Assembly (NCBI RefSeq): GCF_021922925.1
Contig: NZ_CP040786.1
Coordinates: 1,674,001-1,738,000, forward strand
DNA length: 64,000 bases
Direction: 5' to 3'
Source of the DNA: Clavibacter phaseoli
GTDB lineage: Bacteria; Actinomycetota; Actinomycetes; Actinomycetales; Microbacteriaceae
Shown here one piece after another: positions 10,486 through 19,880 of this stretch. The notes under the pieces were generated by a model. The model searched no databases. It was not told the origin of the DNA and saw nothing but the letters and a program-made list of their open reading frames with translations. Numbering within the stretch: position 1 is the stretch's first letter; each line of letters opens with the position of its first letter. Position numbers and translations under genes: made by a program.

Positions 10486-11156
10486 GCGAGCTCCTCCCCC
10501 GTGGTCGAGATGAGCCCCGCCTCGAGGTCGCGGTCGCGCACCAGCTCGTGCGCGCGCTGCCGGCGGGTCTGCAGCAGCGGCTCGCGGCCGGAGTCGCGCC
10601 GCTCGCGGTTGACGCGCCACACGTCGTCGGCGGTGCCGAGCGTGAAGACGATCCGGCTCTCGACCTGCAGCGTCGTCTCCCGGACGCGCTCCACGTCCTC
10701 CGGGGTGGAGGTGCCGAGCGCGTGCAGGTAGAGGATCGAGCGCTCCCGGTCGGCCTCGACCACGATCGATCCCGGCACGAGCGACACGAGCTCGGCCGTG
10801 AGCGTCATGACGAAGTCGCTGCGGGTGTGCAGGTGCACCGCGATGACGGAGTTGACCGGCACGCGGCGCCAGTCGAACGCCATGGCCGCGACCTGGAACG
10901 ACGCGCGCACGAGGTCGACCGCGAAGCGACCGAGCAGGATGAGCGCCCAGCGGATGTCGAAGCGGCCGGACAGCTCCACGGGCGGCAGGTAGAACACGCG
11001 CGTCACGAGGAGCGCGAGCACGATGCCGGTGACCACGGAGATGACGGTGACGTGGCCCCAGAGCAGCAGCCAGAGGATCACGAGCCAGACGAGGAGCGGC
11101 AGCTGCACCAGCAGCGAGAGCCGCTCGGCGCGGGCCCGGGCGCGACGCGGGGTCAT
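10482..11156 (-). CDS. mrpE: Mrp antiporter subunit E
   Basis: The 224-residue protein has N-terminal helices (about 15-60), a third near 70-90, then the conserved MrpE cytoplasmic region (SFVMTLTAELVSLVPGSIVVE, ILYLHALG). The C-terminal 50 residues are a charged extension absent from many homologues. ATG at 11154-11156 overlaps the mrpD stop. Part of the membrane-embedded antiporter complex. Confidence 0.9.
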   Translation of the reverse strand: MTPRRARARAERLSLLVQLPLLVWLVILWLLLWGHVTVISVVTGIVLALLVTRVFYLPPVELSGRFDIRWALILLGRFAVDLVRASFQVAAMAFDWRRVPVNSVIAVHLHTRSDFVMTLTAELVSLVPGSIVVEADRERSILYLHALGTSTPEDVERVRETTLQVESRIVFTLGTADDVWRVNRERRDSGREPLLQTRRQRAHELVRDRDLEAGLISTTGEELA

Positions 11157-12745
11157 CGGACGCCTCCGGGGAAGACGGTCTCGACGTAGCCGAGCTCGCC
11201 CGAGCCGTTCCCGGATCCGGGACCCGTGAGGCTCTCGCCCGCGCGCTCGGCGAGGGCGTAGACCGGACCGGCGAAGACCGTGAGCGCGACGCTCACGACG
11301 ACCATGCCGGCCGTCGCGCCCGTCATGAGCACGGGCGTCTTCCGCACGGTCGTCACGGCCTCGCCGCCCGGGCGCTCGGAGAGCTGGTCGAGCAGGGGCG
11401 ACTCGTAGTCCTCGACCTCCTCCGCGCCGCGCCAGAACGCCATGTTCCAGACGCGGGCGAGGGCGTAGAGCGTCAGGAGGCTCGTGGCCGCGCCCGCCGC
11501 GATGACCGCGTAGGTGAGCCATCCGCCTACCTCGGCGCCCGAGTCGAAGAGCGCGACCTTGCCGATGAAGCCCGAGAACGGCGGGATGCCGCCGAGGTTG
11601 AGCGCGGGGATGAAGAACAGGATCGCCATGACGGGCGCCGCCTTGAGCAGGCCGCCCAGCTTGTTGATCGACGTGCTGCCGCCCGTGCGCTCGATGAGCC
11701 CGGACGCGAGGAACAGCGTCGTCTGCACGACGATGTGGTGGATCACGTAGTAGATGGTCGCGGTCATGCCGGCCACGGTGTTGAGCGCGATGCCGAAGAT
11801 CATGTAGCCGATGTGGCTCACGAGCGTGAACGACAGCAGCCTCTTGATGTCGGCCTGCGCCACGGCGCCGAGGATGCCGACGACCATCGTCAGCGCCGCG
11901 ACCACCATGAGCGCCGTGGACAGCTGGTCGGTCGGGAACATGACCGTCTCGGTGCGGAGGATCGCGTAGACGCCGACCTTCGTGAGGAGCCCCGCGAAGA
12001 CCGCGGTGACGGGCGCGGGCGCCGTCGGGTAGGAGTCCGGCAGCCAGAACGACAGCGGGAAGACGGCCGCCTTGATGCCGAACGCGACGAGCAGCATGAT
12101 GTGCAGGATCAGCTGCACGTCCGGCGGGATCTCGTCGAGCCGCACCGAGATCTGCGCGATGTTCACCGTGCCGAGGGCGCCGTAGATCATGGCGATGGAC
12201 GCGAGGAAGAGCATCGACGAGACGAGGCTCACCACGATGTAGGTGACGCCCGCGCGGATGCGCGCCTCCGTGCCGCCGAGCGTGAGCAGCACGTAGCTCG
12301 CCACGAGCAGGATCTCGAAGCCGACGTAGAGGTTGAAGAGGTCGCCCGCGACGAAGGCGTTGAAGACGCCCGCCGCGAGGATCAGGTAGGTCGGGTTGTA
12401 GATGGACACCGGCGTCTCGCCGTCGCCGTCCTCGAGGCCCTGCCCGATCGAGAACATGAGGACCGCGAGCAGCACGATCGACGAGATCAGCAGCATGAGC
12501 GCCGAGAGCCGGTCGACCACGAGCACGATGCCGAACGGCGCCGCCCAGCCGCCGACCTCGACGGACTGGCCGCCCTGCTGGTCCACCAGCACGAGGAGCA
12601 CGCCGCTGATCACCACCACGACCAGGAGCGCGAGCACCGACACGGCGACCTGCAGGCGGCGCTGGCGCGCGGCGACGAGGGCCGCCGCCGCGCCCAGCAG
12701 GGGCACGAGGACGACGAGCGGGATGAGGGTCGGGAAGATCGTCAT
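11153..12745 (-). CDS. mrpD: Mrp antiporter subunit D (proton-pumping-type subunit)
   Basis: A 530-residue, roughly 14-helix protein of the Proton_antipo_M family, related to the antiporter-like subunits of respiratory complex I. FGIKAAVFPLSFWLPDSYPTAP carries the conserved Lys and the helix-break region, and a conserved Glu lies in an early helix (YVGFEILLVASYVLL). ATG at 12743-12745 overlaps the mrpC stop. The C-terminal tail after the last helix is Gly/Ser-rich. Confidence 0.94.
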   Translation of the reverse strand: MTIFPTLIPLVVLVPLLGAAAALVAARQRRLQVAVSVLALLVVVVISGVLLVLVDQQGGQSVEVGGWAAPFGIVLVVDRLSALMLLISSIVLLAVLMFSIGQGLEDGDGETPVSIYNPTYLILAAGVFNAFVAGDLFNLYVGFEILLVASYVLLTLGGTEARIRAGVTYIVVSLVSSMLFLASIAMIYGALGTVNIAQISVRLDEIPPDVQLILHIMLLVAFGIKAAVFPLSFWLPDSYPTAPAPVTAVFAGLLTKVGVYAILRTETVMFPTDQLSTALMVVAALTMVVGILGAVAQADIKRLLSFTLVSHIGYMIFGIALNTVAGMTATIYYVIHHIVVQTTLFLASGLIERTGGSTSINKLGGLLKAAPVMAILFFIPALNLGGIPPFSGFIGKVALFDSGAEVGGWLTYAVIAAGAATSLLTLYALARVWNMAFWRGAEEVEDYESPLLDQLSERPGGEAVTTVRKTPVLMTGATAGMVVVSVALTVFAGPVYALAERAGESLTGPGSGNGSGELGYVETVFPGGVR

Positions 12746-13302
12746 CGGTCGTCCCCCTCTCGCCTCTCGGCGCGCCTCGTGCGGAAGTCGCGGTCGTCGT
12801 CGTCGTCGGCGGAGTCGTCGATGGCTTCTTCCAGGTCGGATCGGTTGTCGCGGAGCTTCCGGGCGGAGGCGATCGCGGCCTCGGCGTTGGTGCCGAACTC
12901 GGTGTCGTCGTCGTCGGGGACGGTGGGCTCCTCGCCGAGGCCCGTGCGGGGGCCGCGCATCGCGAGGTCGTCCTCGTCGTCCGTCACCACGTCGGCGTTG
13001 GCCAGCCGCCAGGAGCGGTAGATGAGCGCCATGAGGAAGGCCGAGACGCCGAAGGTGATCACGATGGCCGTGAGGATGAGCGCCTGCGGCAGCGGGTCGG
13101 CGTAGTCGGCCGGATCCACGTCGGGGTCGTAGATGGGCGCGAGGCCCACGCGGCCGGACATGATGAGGATGAGGATGTTGGTCGCGTTGCCCACCAGCAG
13201 GAAGCCCAGGAGCACGCGCGTCATGCTGCGCTCGAGCATGAGGTAGATGCCCGTCGCGTACAGCGCGGCCATGATCACGATGAGGGTGACGGAGACGCTC
13301 AC
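12742..13302 (-). CDS. mrpC: Mrp antiporter subunit C (NuoK-like)
   Basis: A NuoK-like three-helix domain fills residues 1-110, with GFLLVGNATNILILIMSGR and PLPQALILTAIVITFGVSAF typical of MnhC. The last 75 residues form a strongly acidic, Asp-rich hydrophilic tail (EDDLAMRGPRTGLGEE, DDDDTEFG, DDSADDDDDRD), unusual for the family and likely cytosolic. GTG start at 13300-13302 overlaps the mrpA stop (GTGA). Confidence 0.92.
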   Translation of the reverse strand: MSVSVTLIVIMAALYATGIYLMLERSMTRVLLGFLLVGNATNILILIMSGRVGLAPIYDPDVDPADYADPLPQALILTAIVITFGVSAFLMALIYRSWRLANADVVTDDEDDLAMRGPRTGLGEEPTVPDDDDTEFGTNAEAAIASARKLRDNRSDLEEAIDDSADDDDDRDFRTRRAERREGDDR

Positions 13303-16300
13303 ACGCTCACCCCCTGCTCGGTCTCCATGCCGTCCGCTCCCTGCTCGACCGTCCGGTCGCTCTCCTCCTGGCGGTCGACCTCCGCGCCGAGGCTGCGGAG
13401 CACGTCGAGCGTGAGGCCGACGACGACGAGGTAGACGCCGACGTCGAAGAAGGTGCTCGTGACGAACTCGACGTGGCCGACGAACGGCACCTCGGTGTCG
13501 ATCCACGTGGAGGTGAGCGCGTCGGCGCCGAAGACGAGCGGGACGATGGCCGTGCCGACCGCGAAGACGAGGCCCGTGCCGAGGACGCGTCCGGCGTCGA
13601 CCGGCGCGGCGGCGCCGAGCTCGTACCGGCCGCCCGCGAGGTAGCGCGCGACGAGCGCCATGCCCGCGAGGAGCCCACCCGCGAAGCCGCCGCCCGGCAG
13701 GTTGTGGCCGGAGAAGAGGAGGTACACGGACACGACGATGAGGCTGTGGAAGAGGAGGCGGACGACGACCTCGAGGAGGATCGACCGGTTCTGCGGCGCG
13801 AGCGTACGGCCCGCGAGGAGCCAGGGGCTGCGCTGGTCGCGTCGCGAGTCCTTGATCGCCTCGCGCGCGTCCATGCGGGGGCCGTCGACGCCGGCCTCGA
13901 CCTCGAGCGGCGCCTGGGGATCCTGCGGGTCGTGGCGTCCCGTGAGCCGCGCGAGGAGGCTGCGGCGCGACGGCGCGGTCAGGCGCGGCAGCGAGTCGGT
14001 GCGGCGGTTGAGGAAGATGAGGCTCGCGACGCCCGTGGCCGCGACGATCAGCACCGAGATCTCGCCCATCGTGTCCCAGCCGCGCAGGTCGACCAGCGTG
14101 ACGTTGACGACGTTGCTCCCGTGGCCCTGCTCGTAGGCGAGGCGGGGGAACTCCAGCGAGATGGGCGACGCGACCCGGGCGCCGAGCGCGACGACGGCGA
14201 CCGTGGACATGAGCACCGCGACCGCGATGCCGATCGACGCGCGCCAGATCGGGTGCACCGAGCGGTTCCGCTCCCCCAGCCGCACGGGCAGGCGGCGGAG
14301 GACGAGGACGAAGGCGACCAGCGTGATCGTCTCGATGAGCACCTGCGTGAGCGCGAGGTCGGGCGCGCCGTGCAGGGCGAAGAGCGCGGCCATGCCGTAG
14401 CCCGTGACGCCGACGAGCACGACGGCCTGGAAGCGCTTGCCGGCGCGGGCGGCGGCGATGGCGGCGACGATCATCACGATGCCGATCACGGGCTGCGCCG
14501 GGTGGTCGAACGGCACGGCGGTGGTCGGCCAGGAGCGGTTGAGCGCGAGGGCGGATCCGACCGAGCCGATGAGCACGAGGAGGATCACGCCGAGGTAGAA
14601 GGGCAGGGATCCGCGCTGCGTGGTCGCCGTCGTGCGCGCGGCGACCCGGTCGATGAGGCGCATCGAGGCCCAGTAGATGCGGGCCGCGTCGATCCAGGAC
14701 GGCACGCGCGACTGCAGCGCGAAGACCCCGTCGCGCAGGCGGAACATCGTGAGGCCCACGACGAGCGTGCCCGCGGAGATGAGGAGCGCGGGCTCGATCC
14801 CGTGCCAGAGCGCCAGGTGGTACGTGTGGTCCGGCTCGCCCGCGGCGCCCGCGCTCACGGCCGGCAGCGTGTCGGCGTAGCCCGCGATCCAGCCGTCGAC
14901 GGACGAGGCGAGGAAGCCGAGCACGAGGCCGGTGACCGCCAGGACGGCCGGAGGCACCAGGAAGTCGAGGTGCTCGTGCACGGGCTGGACCTCGTCCACG
15001 CCCCGCTTGCGGGCGAACGCGCCCCACATGAAGCGCGCGCTGTACGCGACCGTGAGGCAGGAGCCGACGGAGACGCCGACGAGCGCGACCCAGCCGGGAC
15101 CGCCGCCGAGCTCCGCGTCCGTGAGGAGCGCCGTGAGCACGGCCTCCTTCGCGACGAAGCCGAGGAACGGCGGGAGCCCCGCCATGGAGGCGAGCGCGAG
15201 CGCGGCGACGACCGCGAGCACGGGGGCCTTCCGGCCGAGCCCGCTGATCTTGCGGAGGTCGCGCGTCCCGGCGCGGTGGTCGACGACGCCCACGACGAGG
15301 AACAGGGTCGCCTTGAACAGCGCATGCGCGAGGAGCAGGGCGACGCCCGCGAGCGCCGCGTCCCGGGTGCCGTAGCCGACGACCACGGTGAGGAAGCCGA
15401 GCTGGCTCACCGTGCCGTAGGCGAGGACGAGCTTGAGGTCCATCTGCTTGAGGGCGCGCCAGCCCCCGACGAGCATCGTCGCGACACCTAGCGACACGAG
15501 CAGCGCGCGCCAGCCGGGCACGTCCGCGTAGCCGGGCGCCAGGCGGGCGATGAGGTAGATGCCCGCCTTCACCATCGCGGCGGCGTGCAGGTACGCGCTC
15601 ACCGGCGTCGGCGCGGCCATGGCGGCGGGCAGCCAGAAGTGGAAGGGCACGAGGGCGGACTTCGAGAGCGCGCCGAGGAGGATCAGCACGATCGCGACGG
15701 GGATGAGCGGACCGCCGGGCGGATCCTGGACGAGGGCGGCGAGGCTCGTGGTGCCGCCCGCGACCGACAGGATCACGAGGCCGACGAGCATCGCGAGCCC
15801 GCCCGCCGTGGTGACGAGGAGCGCCTGCAGCGCGGCGCCGCGGCTCGCCTTCTTGCCCGTGTAGTGCCCGATGAGGAGGTACGAGAGGACGCTCGTCGCC
15901 TCCCAGAACGTGAAGAGCACGAAGACGTCGTCGGCGAGGACGAGGCCGAACATGACGCCCGCGAACGCCACGAGCAGCCCCGCGAACCGGCCGAGCCCCT
16001 CCTCGCTGGAGCGGAAGTAGCGCGCGCAGTAGAGGAGCACGAGGGCGCCGACGCCCGTGACCACGAGGGACAGGAGCCACGACAGCGCGTCCATCCGCAT
16101 GTCGAGCGTGATGCCGAGCGACGGGATCCACTCGACGCGCTCGACGACCTCGCCGTCGGGCAGCACGGCAGGGGCCTGCGCGACCGTGTAGGCGAACGCG
16201 GCGGCCGGCACGAGGGCGGCCACGACGAAGGCCCGTACGCCCATGACCCGGGCGAGCAGCGGGATGCCGACGGAGGCGAGGAGGAACACCGCGAGGAGGA

Positions 16301-16307
16301 CGATCAC
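13299..16307 (-). CDS. mrpA: Mrp antiporter subunit A fused to subunit B
   Basis: The 1002 residues combine an MrpA antiporter domain (1 to about 500; KSALVPFHFWLPAAMAAPTPVSA), the MrpA C-terminal/DUF4040 segment (FALHGAPDLALTQVLIETIT near 665-685), and a terminal MnhB domain (about 840-960; LLFSGHNLPGGGFAGGLLAG). No separate mrpB exists, so the fusion supplies it, as in other actinobacteria. GTG start with AGGAG seven bases upstream. First gene of the A-C-D-E-F-G operon. Confidence 0.94.
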   Translation of the reverse strand: MIVLLAVFLLASVGIPLLARVMGVRAFVVAALVPAAAFAYTVAQAPAVLPDGEVVERVEWIPSLGITLDMRMDALSWLLSLVVTGVGALVLLYCARYFRSSEEGLGRFAGLLVAFAGVMFGLVLADDVFVLFTFWEATSVLSYLLIGHYTGKKASRGAALQALLVTTAGGLAMLVGLVILSVAGGTTSLAALVQDPPGGPLIPVAIVLILLGALSKSALVPFHFWLPAAMAAPTPVSAYLHAAAMVKAGIYLIARLAPGYADVPGWRALLVSLGVATMLVGGWRALKQMDLKLVLAYGTVSQLGFLTVVVGYGTRDAALAGVALLLAHALFKATLFLVVGVVDHRAGTRDLRKISGLGRKAPVLAVVAALALASMAGLPPFLGFVAKEAVLTALLTDAELGGGPGWVALVGVSVGSCLTVAYSARFMWGAFARKRGVDEVQPVHEHLDFLVPPAVLAVTGLVLGFLASSVDGWIAGYADTLPAVSAGAAGEPDHTYHLALWHGIEPALLISAGTLVVGLTMFRLRDGVFALQSRVPSWIDAARIYWASMRLIDRVAARTTATTQRGSLPFYLGVILLVLIGSVGSALALNRSWPTTAVPFDHPAQPVIGIVMIVAAIAAARAGKRFQAVVLVGVTGYGMAALFALHGAPDLALTQVLIETITLVAFVLVLRRLPVRLGERNRSVHPIWRASIGIAVAVLMSTVAVVALGARVASPISLEFPRLAYEQGHGSNVVNVTLVDLRGWDTMGEISVLIVAATGVASLIFLNRRTDSLPRLTAPSRRSLLARLTGRHDPQDPQAPLEVEAGVDGPRMDAREAIKDSRRDQRSPWLLAGRTLAPQNRSILLEVVVRLLFHSLIVVSVYLLFSGHNLPGGGFAGGLLAGMALVARYLAGGRYELGAAAPVDAGRVLGTGLVFAVGTAIVPLVFGADALTSTWIDTEVPFVGHVEFVTSTFFDVGVYLVVVGLTLDVLRSLGAEVDRQEESDRTVEQGADGMETEQGVSV

Positions 16308-16344
16308 GTGCGGTCTCCTCTCACGAGTCGGCTATTTCCCCAGT

Positions 16345-16364
16345 CTACCTGAGCCCTACCTGAG
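16345..16364. repeat. Two 9-bp direct repeats upstream of mrpA
   Basis: CTACCTGAG occurs at 16345-16353 and 16356-16364, an 11-bp period (one helical turn), 38-57 bp upstream of the mrpA start. The spot is the only promoter-bearing gap before the operon, so this may be a regulator site or overlap the promoter. Confidence 0.45.
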
Positions 16365-16381
16365 AGACCGGGGCGGGCGTC

Positions 16382-17209
16382 TCAGTCCGGTCGGACGGCG
16401 GGCTCGGCGCGGAGGTCGGCGAGGACCTGCAGCACCCGCGCGACGTCGTGCGGGCCGTCGACGCGGAAGTCCGCCGCCGTGGCGCCCGTGCCGCTCTTGA
16501 GCCCGAGGTCGCCGGCCTGGAGCGCGGCGAACGCGTCCTCGTCGGTGACGTCGTCGCCCGCGTAGAAGACGGCCGTCGCCTCGGCGTACCGGCGCAGGTG
16601 CTCGACCGCCTCGCCCTTGGTGGCGTGCCGGACGCTGAACTCCAGCACGTCCTTGCCCGAGCGCACCTTGAGGCCCTCGACCTCGGCCTGCGCCTCCTGC
16701 GTGGCGACGAGGTGCGCGATGCGACTGTGCCTCTCGGTGGCGAGGCGCGTGTGCAGGGCGAAGCCCGCAGGCTTCTCCTCGATCCAGACCTCGTCGAGCG
16801 AGTCGGCGACCTGGCCGAGCACGTCGGACAGCACGCCGCGCTGGACCAGCTCGCCCTCGTCCAGCGTGAGCTCGATGTCGTCGGTGTCGAGGCGGATCTC
16901 CACCCCGTGCGACCCGACGAGCAGCACGTCGTCCGGCAGGTCGGCCACGGCCTCGAGGCTCCGCAGGGCGCGGCCGGACACGAGCGCGACGCGCGTCTCC
17001 GGGAGGGCGAGCAGCGCGAGCACCGCGGCGCGGGCCTCGGGGACCGCGCGCGCCTTCTCGGGGTCGTCGACCTCGGGGGCGAGCGTGCCGTCGAAGTCGA
17101 GCGCGACCAGCAGGCGCGGCGTGCGCGCGAGCTCGGTGAGCGCCTCGAACAGGCGGCCCGGGAACCCGCGGCCGCCCTTGGCCTGGATGTCGGTGGTCAG
17201 CTCGGCCAC
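16382..17209 (-). CDS. otsB: Trehalose-6-phosphate phosphatase
   Basis: HAD-superfamily phosphatase, 275 residues, that removes phosphate from trehalose-6-phosphate. The nucleophile motif VALDFDGTLAP has D38 and D40. SGR (motif II), the Lys region and GDDVTDEDAF (Mg2+-binding motif) are all present, so it should be active. The GTG start lies 5 bp after the otsA stop, so the two are co-transcribed. Other starts upstream would run into otsA. Confidence 0.94.
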   Translation of the reverse strand: MAELTTDIQAKGGRGFPGRLFEALTELARTPRLLVALDFDGTLAPEVDDPEKARAVPEARAAVLALLALPETRVALVSGRALRSLEAVADLPDDVLLVGSHGVEIRLDTDDIELTLDEGELVQRGVLSDVLGQVADSLDEVWIEEKPAGFALHTRLATERHSRIAHLVATQEAQAEVEGLKVRSGKDVLEFSVRHATKGEAVEHLRRYAEATAVFYAGDDVTDEDAFAALQAGDLGLKSGTGATAADFRVDGPHDVARVLQVLADLRAEPAVRPD

Positions 17210-17214
17210 GCGCG

Positions 17215-18819
17215 CTACCAGCCCTCGTCCATGAGGGGCTCGACGACCTCTTCGTCGGGGCCCTCGTGGATCGAGGCCGCGTGCGTGCGCCCGAGGTCGG
17301 CGAGGAAGGAGCTCGACCAGGCCGCCACGTCGTTCTCGAACACGCGCTTGCGGAGCGACCGCATGCGCTTGCGCTGCTCGGCCTTCGGCATGTCGATGGC
17401 GCGGAGGATCGCCTCCTTGAGGCCCTCGATGTCGTGCGGGTTCACGAGGAGCGCGGCCTTCAGCTCGTCCGCGGCGCCCGCGAACTCGCTGAGGACCAGC
17501 ACGCCCTCGTTCGAGTGCTTGGTGGCCACGTACTCCTTGGCGACGAGGTTCATGCCGTCGCGCAGCGCCGTCACGAGCATGACGTCGGCGGCGAGGCACA
17601 GCGCCACCATCTCCTCGCGCGGGTAGCCGTGGTGCAGGTAGCTGATGGCGGTGTGGCTGATGGAGCCGTAGTCGCCGTTGATGCGGCCGACCGTGAGCTC
17701 GATCTCGTCGCGCAGCTGCTTGTACGTCTCCACGCGCTCGCGGCTCGGGCTCGCGACCTGGACGAGCGTCGCGTCCTCCACCGTGACGCGACCCTCGGCG
17801 AGCAGCTCGCCGAAGGCCTTGAGGCGGTGGCCGATGCCCTTCGTGTAGTCGAGCCGGTCGACGCCGAGCAGGATCGTCTTCGGGTCGCCGAGGTCGGCGC
17901 GGATCTGGCGGGCGCGCTCCTGGATGGCCGGGTCCTTGGCCATCTCCTCGTAGCTGCGCGCGTCGATCGAGATCGGATAGTGCTTGGCGACGACCTGGCG
18001 GGTGCGGAGCTCGCGGACGGGCTTCGACGGCTTGGTGCCGGGGACGGTGAGCGGGATGCCGCCGCGTACGGGCACGTCGACGGTGGATCCGCGGGTCGTG
18101 TACCCGAAGAGCCGCCGCACCGCGCGCGTGAAGTTCCCGGCGTCCGCGACGCGCTGGAAGCCGATCACGTCGGCGCCCAGCAGCCCCTCGATGATCTGCG
18201 TGCGCCACGGCAGCTGCGAGTAGATGCCGTAGGGCGGGAACGGGATGTGGTTGAAGAAGCCGATGGTGAGGTCCGGGCGCTGCTCGCGCAGCATCTTCGG
18301 GACGAGCTGCAGCTGGTAGTCCTGCACCCACACGGTGGCGCCGGGCGCGGCGGCCTTCGCGGCGGCGTCGGCGAAGCGCTGGTTGACGGTGACGTAGGTG
18401 TCCCACCACTCGCGGTGGTAGCTCGGCTGCGCGATGACGTCGTGGTACAGCGGCCACAGGGTGTCGTTGGAGAAGCCCTCGTAGTACTCGGCGAGGTCCT
18501 GCTCGGTGAGGGTGACGGGGATGATCGAGATCCCCGCGTCGACGAACGGCTCCACGTCGTGGTCGGCGATGCCCGGCCAGCCCACCCAGGCGCCCTCGTT
18601 GGCGCGCATCACGGGCTCGAGGGCGGTGACCAGGCCGCCCGGCGAGTGCCGCCAGGAGGTGGTGCCGTCGGCGGCGACGACGCGGTCGACGGGGAGGCGG
18701 TTCGACACGACGACGAGGTCGTAGGCGCCGGGCTCGACGGCGCCGTCGCGCGCGTCGGCGTCCGTCGGACCTGTCGTCGGCTCGGTCGCGGAGGGCGTGG
18801 ATGAGGGTGGCGGAGTCAC
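17215..18819 (-). CDS. otsA: Trehalose-6-phosphate synthase
   Basis: GT20 retaining glycosyltransferase joining a nucleotide-glucose and glucose-6-phosphate. The 534 residues contain VVVSNRLPVD, HSPGGLVTAL, WVQDYQLQLVPKMLREQ, FFNHIPFPPYGIYSQLPW, VDRLDYTKGIGHRL and the donor-site region LRDGMNLVAKEY. The first 35 residues are a Pro/Thr-rich leader from the GTG at 18817-18819; a later start is possible. With otsB it forms the OtsAB trehalose pathway, which supplies compatible solute and stress protection. Confidence 0.95.
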   Translation of the reverse strand: MTPPPSSTPSATEPTTGPTDADARDGAVEPGAYDLVVVSNRLPVDRVVAADGTTSWRHSPGGLVTALEPVMRANEGAWVGWPGIADHDVEPFVDAGISIIPVTLTEQDLAEYYEGFSNDTLWPLYHDVIAQPSYHREWWDTYVTVNQRFADAAAKAAAPGATVWVQDYQLQLVPKMLREQRPDLTIGFFNHIPFPPYGIYSQLPWRTQIIEGLLGADVIGFQRVADAGNFTRAVRRLFGYTTRGSTVDVPVRGGIPLTVPGTKPSKPVRELRTRQVVAKHYPISIDARSYEEMAKDPAIQERARQIRADLGDPKTILLGVDRLDYTKGIGHRLKAFGELLAEGRVTVEDATLVQVASPSRERVETYKQLRDEIELTVGRINGDYGSISHTAISYLHHGYPREEMVALCLAADVMLVTALRDGMNLVAKEYVATKHSNEGVLVLSEFAGAADELKAALLVNPHDIEGLKEAILRAIDMPKAEQRKRMRSLRKRVFENDVAAWSSSFLADLGRTHAASIHEGPDEEVVEPLMDEGW

Positions 18820-18919
18820 GGTTCCCGTCTCGGTTGCGCAGAGCTCTGTGGTACCTGCTCGGTGGGTCGAGGCTACCAGTCCGGTCGCGGCGCGACCGGG
18901 GGCCGCGCGTCGGCCGGCG

Positions 18920-19732
18920 TCACATCCGGAGCACCGCGCGGGCCGCGTCGTGCAGCGCTTCGCCGTAGGACGGACCGTGCGACGCGGCGTGCACCGCGAG
19001 CGGATGCAGCTGGTGCAGCGGCACACGGGCGCGCCAGCCCGCGGCGAGGGATCCGGTGTCGGCGTAGGCGCCGACGATCTCGTCGAGGCCCGGGCAGCCG
19101 AAGAGCGCGAGCATCGCGAGGTCGGTCTCGCGGTGTCCGCCGTGCGCGGCCGGGTCGATGAGGACGGCGCCCGCGGCCGTCCACTGCACGTTGCCGGACC
19201 AGAGGTCGCCGTGGATCCGGGCGGGCGGCGCCTGGTCGTCGAACCGGCCGTCCGCGGCGAGGGCGCACGCGCGCTCCACGTCGGACGCCTGCGCGGAGGC
19301 GGCGTTGCCCGCGTCGACCGCGCGGCGGAGGTACGGCAGCACGCGCTCGCGGGCGTACCAGGCACCCCAGCCCTCCCCCGCGCCGTCCCCGGCGAGCACC
19401 GAGAGCGGCTGCCGGCCGATGAACGCCGGGCCGTCGAGACCCCGGGGCGGGGACCCGAACGCGGGCGCGCCGGCGTCGTGCGTGACGGCGAGCGCCGTGC
19501 CGAGCGCGCGGGCGGCCTCCCGCGTGGGACGGGCGGGCGCGAGGCACTCGAGGTCGATGCGGCCGGGCGCCACGTCGATCACGCGGACCACGCGCGCTCC
19601 CCCGGCGGGCTCCGCCTCCGCGAGCCACGCGAGCCCGGCCGCCTCGGCCTCGAAGAAGCCGCGCGGCGCGTCCGGCCGCTCCTTCCGGAACGCCTGCGCG
19701 CTCCCGCTCGTGCCCGATACCGCAGCCGCCAT
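18920..19732 (-). CDS. Fructosamine kinase / ketosamine-3-kinase family protein
   Basis: A 270-residue kinase-fold protein. The catalytic loop RIHGDLWSGNVQW (about 183-195) and the metal-binding IDPAAHGGHRETDLAML (about 202-218) are intact, and AQAFRKERPDAPRGFFEAEAAG carries the ATP-lysine region. Family members phosphorylate sugar adducts on amines and so reverse protein glycation; the true substrate here is unproved. ATG at 19730-19732. Divergent from the isomerase-like gene at 19881. Confidence 0.85.
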   Translation of the reverse strand: MAAAVSGTSGSAQAFRKERPDAPRGFFEAEAAGLAWLAEAEPAGGARVVRVIDVAPGRIDLECLAPARPTREAARALGTALAVTHDAGAPAFGSPPRGLDGPAFIGRQPLSVLAGDGAGEGWGAWYARERVLPYLRRAVDAGNAASAQASDVERACALAADGRFDDQAPPARIHGDLWSGNVQWTAAGAVLIDPAAHGGHRETDLAMLALFGCPGLDEIVGAYADTGSLAAGWRARVPLHQLHPLAVHAASHGPSYGEALHDAARAVLRM

Positions 19733-19880
19733 GCCCGCTCCCTCGTCTCGCGGGCGGCGCGTCGGCCGCCCTCCCGTCCCGTCCAGCATGGCCACCCGGC
19801 CTGTCCGCGTCGCGCACCCGACACGCGCCGGACCGCCCGCGTATCCCGGGGGCACAGGGGCGGCGGGTAGGGTCGCCGTC

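Noticed and set aside
13473..15491. Long opposite-strand reading frame over mrpA
   Set aside because: Composed of charged Arg/Asp/Glu/His low-complexity typical of antisense frames in GC-rich DNA; mrpA homology is clear.
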